Origin: Alphaproteobacteria bacterium
GTDB lineage: Bacteria > Pseudomonadota > Alphaproteobacteria > Micavibrionales > UBA2020
Length of the DNA: 36,553 bases
Direction of reading: 5' to 3'
Assembly: GCA_028817795.1 (NCBI GenBank)
Contig: JAPPOU010000144.1
Location: forward strand, 1-36,553
Below are positions 32,018-36,553 of this stretch, piece after piece. Made by a program: the position numbers and the translations under genes. A model generated the notes under the pieces. It was not told where the DNA came from. It saw only the letters and a list, made by a program, of their open reading frames with translations, and searched no databases. Position 1 is the first letter of the stretch; each line of letters begins with the position of its first letter.

Positions 32018-33694
32018 CTATACCCTCACCAAATGCACGCGTGTTTGCGGTTTGCGGTCAAACTTTTGCGCAAAAAACCGGCGGGCCGTAATGCGGATGG
32101 ATTCGGCAAGGGCATCATCATCCTGCCGCGCCCCCTTTGGAAGATTGCGGATTTTTTCGGCAACGGCCTGCACGGCCTCTTCGTTAATGCCTGTGTCAAT
32201 TTCACAGTTTTCATCCAGCAAACCCAGCGCCGTAATCATGGGCAGCGCCTGCAAATCACCGCCTTTATCAACAACAACAGTTACAACAGCGCTGCCGTTA
32301 TACATCATGCGGCGGCGGATCAATATGGCTTCGTGGTCCATCGGTACAATGCGTCCGCCCTCAACAGCCAGAATGCCGCTGTCTACCTCGCCGCATATGT
32401 ACACGCCATCAGGCGTAATTTCCATGACCATGCCGTTGTGCGGAATAGCCGTTTGTTCAACACCGCATTCTCTGGCCAAGTGCGCGTGTTTTTCCATCTG
32501 CATCATTTCGCCGTGCACAGGAATAGCAGCTTTCGGGCGCAGCCATGCATACACCTGCTTCAGCTCATCACGATACGGGTGCCCCGAAACATGGACAGGC
32601 GCATCCCTATCCGTAATAATTTCAACACCATCAGCATAAAGCCTGTTTTTAATGCGGTTAATGGCACGTTCATTCCCCGGAATAGCGCGGGAGGAAAAAA
32701 TCACCACATCCCCCTCGCCCAATGACAAATCAGGATGGTCATCACCCGCAATGCGGGCCAGCGCGGCGCGCGGTTCCCCTTGCGATCCTGTGCAAACATA
32801 AACTATTTTTTCCGGCGGGTGCATCGCCGCATCCCGCGCTTCTAAAAACGGGGGCAGGTCTGTCAAGTAACCGCACTGCCGCGCCGCATCATCCGCTTTC
32901 CACAGCGATCGGCCGATCAGACACACATGCCGCCCCACACGCTCTGCCGCTTCGTGGATGCTTTTAAGCCGTGCAATATTGGTTGAAAAACAGCTGACAA
33001 CGATTTTGCCTTCAAACTCGCTGAACAATTCGGCAAGGTTGCGGCCCACCTCCCCCTCCGATCCGGAGTGCCCCGGAACCATAGCATTTGTAGAATCGCC
33101 CAATACAGCCAAAACGCCGGATTCGCCCAAAGCCTGCAGCGCGGCAACATCCGTCATGTTCCCCACAACGGGGTCGGGATCAATCTTCCAGTCTCCTGTA
33201 TGAACCAGCGTGCCCACATCCTTCACCGTAACGGCCACCGCATTGGCTTCGGGGATGGAATGCGCCATGCGGATATACTGCAAATCAAACGGCCCCAGCG
33301 AAAAAGACGAATCCTGCGGAATCACGTTTATACGCGCCTGGTTGCCCCAGCTTTGTTCAGATACTGCCTGCTGTATACGGGCTGCCGTAAAAGGCGTGGC
33401 GTAAAGCGGTTTTTTTAAGCGCGGCCACAAGGCATTAATCGCGCCAATATGGTCTTCATGCCCATGCGTCAGTACAATTCCCAAAAGGCTTTCGCCCAAT
33501 GACGCAGCAAAAGAAGGATCAGGCAATAAAATATCAACGCCAGGCATGGTTTCATCGGCAAAGCCCATGCCGCAATCCATCATGATCCATTGCCCTTGAT
33601 AACCATAGAGCGCCATGTTCGCACCAAAAATACCGCACCCGCCCAACGGCACGAAATAAATGGCATCGTCTTTCATTTCAAACGGCAGGGTCAT
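32018..33694 (-). CDS. rnj: Ribonuclease J
   Basis: The 558-residue metallo-beta-lactamase/beta-CASP nuclease acts in mRNA decay and rRNA 5' maturation as an endonuclease and 5'-3' exonuclease. It has VPLGGCGIFGANM at the N-terminus, the zinc-binding HGHEDH (77-82), VHTGDWKIDP, and the later HVSGHPYRDEL and IPVHGEM motifs. Full length. It overlaps birA by 4 bp. Together with the short RNase E/G in this window it gives the usual dual set of alphaproteobacterial RNA decay enzymes. Confidence 0.95.
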   Translation of the reverse strand: MTLPFEMKDDAIYFVPLGGCGIFGANMALYGYQGQWIMMDCGMGFADETMPGVDILLPDPSFAASLGESLLGIVLTHGHEDHIGAINALWPRLKKPLYATPFTAARIQQAVSEQSWGNQARINVIPQDSSFSLGPFDLQYIRMAHSIPEANAVAVTVKDVGTLVHTGDWKIDPDPVVGNMTDVAALQALGESGVLAVLGDSTNAMVPGHSGSEGEVGRNLAELFSEFEGKIVVSCFSTNIARLKSIHEAAERVGRHVCLIGRSLWKADDAARQCGYLTDLPPFLEARDAAMHPPEKIVYVCTGSQGEPRAALARIAGDDHPDLSLGEGDVVIFSSRAIPGNERAINRIKNRLYADGVEIITDRDAPVHVSGHPYRDELKQVYAWLRPKAAIPVHGEMMQMEKHAHLARECGVEQTAIPHNGMVMEITPDGVYICGEVDSGILAVEGGRIVPMDHEAILIRRRMMYNGSAVVTVVVDKGGDLQALPMITALGLLDENCEIDTGINEEAVQAVAEKIRNLPKGARQDDDALAESIRITARRFFAQKFDRKPQTRVHLVRV

Positions 33695-34428
33695 GACGCC
33701 TCCAGTGCAAAAACTTCGCCGGACGCGATTGTGCGCTCACGACCATCAGAAAGCGCCACACATAATGCGCCGTTCATATCTATGCCCCGAAATGTGCCGC
33801 TAAACTCTTCCTGCGGCAACCGCACTCGAATAGGGTCATCAACAGCATGGGCATGTTGCAGCCACTCATCCCGCACGGGCATAAAACCCTGTTCCTGCCA
33901 TGTTGTATATACAGCCATCATATTGTGCATCAGTTTTTCAAAAAACACATCCCGCGTGACCTCTACGCTGCATGATTTTAAACTTACAGCCTCGTCCGGC
34001 GCCGTCACAAGGTTAACCCCCATGCCAATAACCACCCACGCGACTTTGCCTTCGGAAGACAATTCAGATTCCAGCAAAATACCCGCTGCTTTTTTTCCGT
34101 CTATCAACACATCATTCGGCCATTTCAGGCGCAATGCAGAAACATCTGGCAATACGTCTTGCAATGTACGCATCAAGGCAACAGCTGCGCAAAAAGACAA
34201 CTGCCCGGCCACAGATGCCGCAACATCAGGGCGCAAGACCAAAGACATGAACAGATTGCCCGGCTCCGATTCCCACACGCGCCCCTGACGCCCCCGGCCT
34301 TTCGTCTGGCGCAAAGTACGCACGACTGTGCCCTCTGCGCGCCCTTCCCGCGCTAAACGACAGGCATCATCATTGGTGCTGGCTGTTTCCTCCATATCCA
34401 CCAAATGACATATGGGTGGCAAATTCAT
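33691..34428 (-). CDS. birA: Biotin-[acetyl-CoA-carboxylase] ligase
   Basis: The 245-residue ligase attaches biotin to the carboxyl carrier protein of acetyl-CoA carboxylase. It shows STNDDACRLA, the biotinyl-AMP-binding TKGRGRQGR (42-50), KWPNDVLIDGKKAAGILLE (102-120) and a C-terminal SH3-like domain (FRGIDMNGALCV). There is no N-terminal helix-turn-helix, so it is a ligase only and not a repressor of biotin genes. It overlaps nuoN and rnj by 4 bp each, as in many alphaproteobacteria. Confidence 0.95.
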   Translation of the reverse strand: MNLPPICHLVDMEETASTNDDACRLAREGRAEGTVVRTLRQTKGRGRQGRVWESEPGNLFMSLVLRPDVAASVAGQLSFCAAVALMRTLQDVLPDVSALRLKWPNDVLIDGKKAAGILLESELSSEGKVAWVVIGMGVNLVTAPDEAVSLKSCSVEVTRDVFFEKLMHNMMAVYTTWQEQGFMPVRDEWLQHAHAVDDPIRVRLPQEEFSGTFRGIDMNGALCVALSDGRERTIASGEVFALEAS

Positions 34429-35879
34429 CGCAGCAATGTTTCCGCAGCAAGGCGCGCTGCCGTAATCAATGGCGCAGGCACCAGAATAAATGTAACCAAG
34501 GATAGAGATGACAGCATCATGACAAGGTTCAACCCCCTGTCTTCCTGTGCATCCAGCGCTTCATCTTCGGCATCGAAATACATGACCTTGATAACCCTGA
34601 GGTAATAATAAGCCGCAACCACGCTGGACAGCACGCCAATCACAGCCAGCATATAAAGCTGCGCATTTACGACAGCCTGAAAGATATAAAGCTTGCCAAA
34701 GAAACCCGCCAACGGCGGTATCCCTGCCATCGAAAACATGATAACAGCCATGCCTAGCGCCATCATCGGCTGCGTCTTAGAAAGGCCTGAAAGGTCATAA
34801 ATATCTTCCACCATTCGGTCCTTGCGCTTCATCATCAAAACAAACGCAAAGGCGCCCATGCTCATGACCATATAGATCGCGGCATAAACCAGAACGGCCT
34901 GCACGCCTGTCTGGTTAGCGGCACACAGGCCGGACAAGGCATACCCCATATGGCCGATTGAACTATAGGCCAACATCCGCTTGATATTGCGCTGCCCGAT
35001 CGCCGCAACCGCGCCCAGAACCATGGATGCCACGGACAACAGAATAATAACCTGCTGCCAGTGCAGCACCATGTTGCCAAACGGCCCTGTAAGGATACGC
35101 GCCATCAGGGCCAGCGCCGCGATTTTCGGCACAATCGCAAAGAAAGCCGTAACGGATGTTGGCGATCCTTCATAAACATCGGGCGTCCACATATGAAAGG
35201 GGACGGCAGAGATTTTAAACGCCATGCCGCACATCAACAGCACCATGCCGGTCATAACACCCAACGGCACGCCACCATGTGAGAAAGATTCGAACGCGGC
35301 GGCTAACCCTGCAAACTGGGTTGTTCCCGTATAGCCATATAGCAAAGACATGCCGTAGAGCAAAATACCGGAGGATAAAGCCCCCAAAATAAAATACTTC
35401 AGCCCCGCTTCCGTCGAACGCACTGAATCTCGCTGCATGGCGGCCAGAACGTATAACGGTAAGCTTTGTAGCTCTAACCCCATATACAATGCCATCAGGT
35501 CATTTGCTGAAATCATCAACATCATGCCCAACGTCGAAAACAGGATCAAGACAGGGTACTCAAAACGCATAATCCGCTCGCGCCGCGCATAACGCGTAGC
35601 CATGCCAATAGAAACAGCCGCGCCAAACAGTACAAGCACCTTCATGAATGAGCTGAAGCCATCTACCACGAACATGCCGCCGAACGTCGTCACGCCCCCC
35701 TCATACAAGCGGATCACAACCATACCCACGGCAATAAGGGATAAAATGGAAAAACGGCTGATAGACCTATAATCTTCTTTATCTGTTGAAACACCCAACA
35801 TCAAAAGAATCATCGCCATAATCGCAAGAAAAATTTCCGGATACGCGGGGCTAAAAGCCGGGGCAATAAATTCTGTCAT
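34425..35879 (-). CDS. nuoN: NADH-quinone oxidoreductase subunit N
   Basis: The 484-residue antiporter-like proton-pumping subunit of Complex I, with about 14 membrane helices. Typical motifs are seen: [38 protein letters not shown] and [15 protein letters not shown]. The last contains the conserved lysine-adjacent [10 protein letters not shown]. It overlaps nuoM by 4 bp and birA by 4 bp, and is the end of the nuo operon. Confidence 0.97.
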   Translation of the reverse strand: MTEFIAPAFSPAYPEIFLAIMAMILLMLGVSTDKEDYRSISRFSILSLIAVGMVVIRLYEGGVTTFGGMFVVDGFSSFMKVLVLFGAAVSIGMATRYARRERIMRFEYPVLILFSTLGMMLMISANDLMALYMGLELQSLPLYVLAAMQRDSVRSTEAGLKYFILGALSSGILLYGMSLLYGYTGTTQFAGLAAAFESFSHGGVPLGVMTGMVLLMCGMAFKISAVPFHMWTPDVYEGSPTSVTAFFAIVPKIAALALMARILTGPFGNMVLHWQQVIILLSVASMVLGAVAAIGQRNIKRMLAYSSIGHMGYALSGLCAANQTGVQAVLVYAAIYMVMSMGAFAFVLMMKRKDRMVEDIYDLSGLSKTQPMMALGMAVIMFSMAGIPPLAGFFGKLYIFQAVVNAQLYMLAVIGVLSSVVAAYYYLRVIKVMYFDAEDEALDAQEDRGLNLVMMLSSLSLVTFILVPAPLITAARLAAETLLR

Positions 35880-36553
35880 GGCGCTGTTCCTTCCTCCGGC
35901 GCAACCGTGGGCGCAGTACGCGATTCATAGTGCGCCAACAAGCGCTTGACCGATGGTTCCATTGGTGCCGTAAAAGATGATGGGTAAATCCCCATCCAGA
36001 ACACCAGCACAACCAACGGTGCAAAAACCGCCTTTTCACGCAAGGTCAGATCTTTCATAGACTTCACATCTGGCTTTGTCAGCTCGCCAAAAACCACGCG
36101 TTTGTACAAAAGCAACATATAAGCCGCGCCCAAAACAACGCCCGTTGCAGCAAGTGCCGCCGTGAACGTGCTCACCTTATATGCCCCGACCAAAACCAAA
36201 AACTCACCCACAAAGCCGCTGGTTCCCGGCAAGCCTACCGAAGCCATGGTGAAGACCATAAAAACCGCAGCATAGACCGGCATGTTTTTGACCAAACCGC
36301 CATAGCGACTGATCTCACGCGTGTGCAAACGGTCATACACAACCCCCACGCACAAAAACAGCGCGGCAGAAACCACGCCGTGCGACAGCATTTGGAAGAT
36401 AGAACCCTCAACACCTTGCACATTAAACGTAAAAATACCAATCGTCACAAAGCCCATATGCGCGACAGATGAATAGGCAATCAGCTTTTTCATGTCTTCC
36501 TGCACCAGCGCGACAAGTGATGTGTAAATCACGGCAATCACGCTCAGGTAAAA
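35876..36553 (-). CDS. nuoM: NADH-quinone oxidoreductase subunit M, C-terminal part
   Basis: The frame is open to the window edge, and the preceding codons (Phe-Tyr-Leu-Ser) continue NuoM-like sequence, so the gene is cut at its 5' end by the window. About 225 residues remain. They include the family segment [18 protein letters not shown], the [17 protein letters not shown] membrane segment with its conserved glutamate, and a hydrophilic C-terminus. Proton-pumping membrane subunit of Complex I. It overlaps nuoN as ATGA. Confidence 0.96.
   Translation of the reverse strand, partial: FYLSVIAVIYTSLVALVQEDMKKLIAYSSVAHMGFVTIGIFTFNVQGVEGSIFQMLSHGVVSAALFLCVGVVYDRLHTREISRYGGLVKNMPVYAAVFMVFTMASVGLPGTSGFVGEFLVLVGAYKVSTFTAALAATGVVLGAAYMLLLYKRVVFGELTKPDVKSMKDLTLREKAVFAPLVVLVFWMGIYPSSFTAPMEPSVKRLLAHYESRTAPTVAPEEGTAP

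Overview
The window looks like a chromosomal segment of an alphaproteobacterium. The evidence is gene order and protein type. The blocks nuoM-nuoN-birA-rnj-DUF1467-proS-lolC-lolD-dnaE and murA-infA-maf-RNase E/G-tRNA-Phe are typical of that class, and the dCTP deaminase is of the alphaproteobacterial type. No plasmid, phage or transposase gene is visible. Two large accessory gene arrays sit between these core blocks. Ankyrin-repeat expansion suggests a host-associated, endosymbiotic or predatory lifestyle, but that is inference.

Layout. 1-308: C-terminal end of an unrecognised + strand gene. 396-2921: a tightly overlapping + strand operon of a PhyH-type dioxygenase, uppP, a 41-residue basic protein and dcd. 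2922-12919: seven consecutive minus-strand ankyrin-repeat genes, almost without spacers, transcribed from a divergent promoter region shared with murA. All seven encode the same approximately 55-residue C-terminal domain, followed by a Pro-rich then basic tail. 13104-19122 (+): murA, infA, maf, a short RNase E/G, a perfect 27-bp inverted repeat, tRNA-Phe(GAA), a BPL_N/amidotransferase-like protein and gltA, followed by a cluster of hairpins. 19332-23877: seven minus-strand genes for paralogous ~210-228 aa proteins (charged helical N-terminus, glycine-rich hydrophobic hairpin, helical C-terminus, tail of the form LPKPxPK), mostly overlapping by 4 bp. 23973-36553 (minus): dnaE, lolD, lolC/E, proS, a small exported protein, a DUF1467 protein, RNase J, birA, nuoN and partial nuoM. 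One + strand 119-aa orphan with its own strong promoter is inserted between dnaE and lolD.

The core genes cover peptidoglycan precursor and lipid-carrier supply (murA, uppP), translation and RNA decay (infA, proS, tRNA-Phe, RNase E/G, RNase J), nucleotide and DNA synthesis (dcd, maf, dnaE), lipoprotein export (lolCD), biotin loading (birA), the TCA cycle (gltA) and Complex I (nuoMN).

The candidate undescribed system is the pair of seven-member paralog arrays. They have equal copy number and the same strand, lie about 6 kb apart, and both encode proteins ending in short Pro/Lys-rich tails. The ankyrin array's promoter region carries an AT-rich dyad that recurs at the promoter of the 119-aa orphan, and the small-protein array has a separate palindrome over its predicted promoter. 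Their function cannot be read from the sequence. Also notable is an archaeal/eukaryote-type prolyl-tRNA synthetase occupying the ordinary alphaproteobacterial proS locus.
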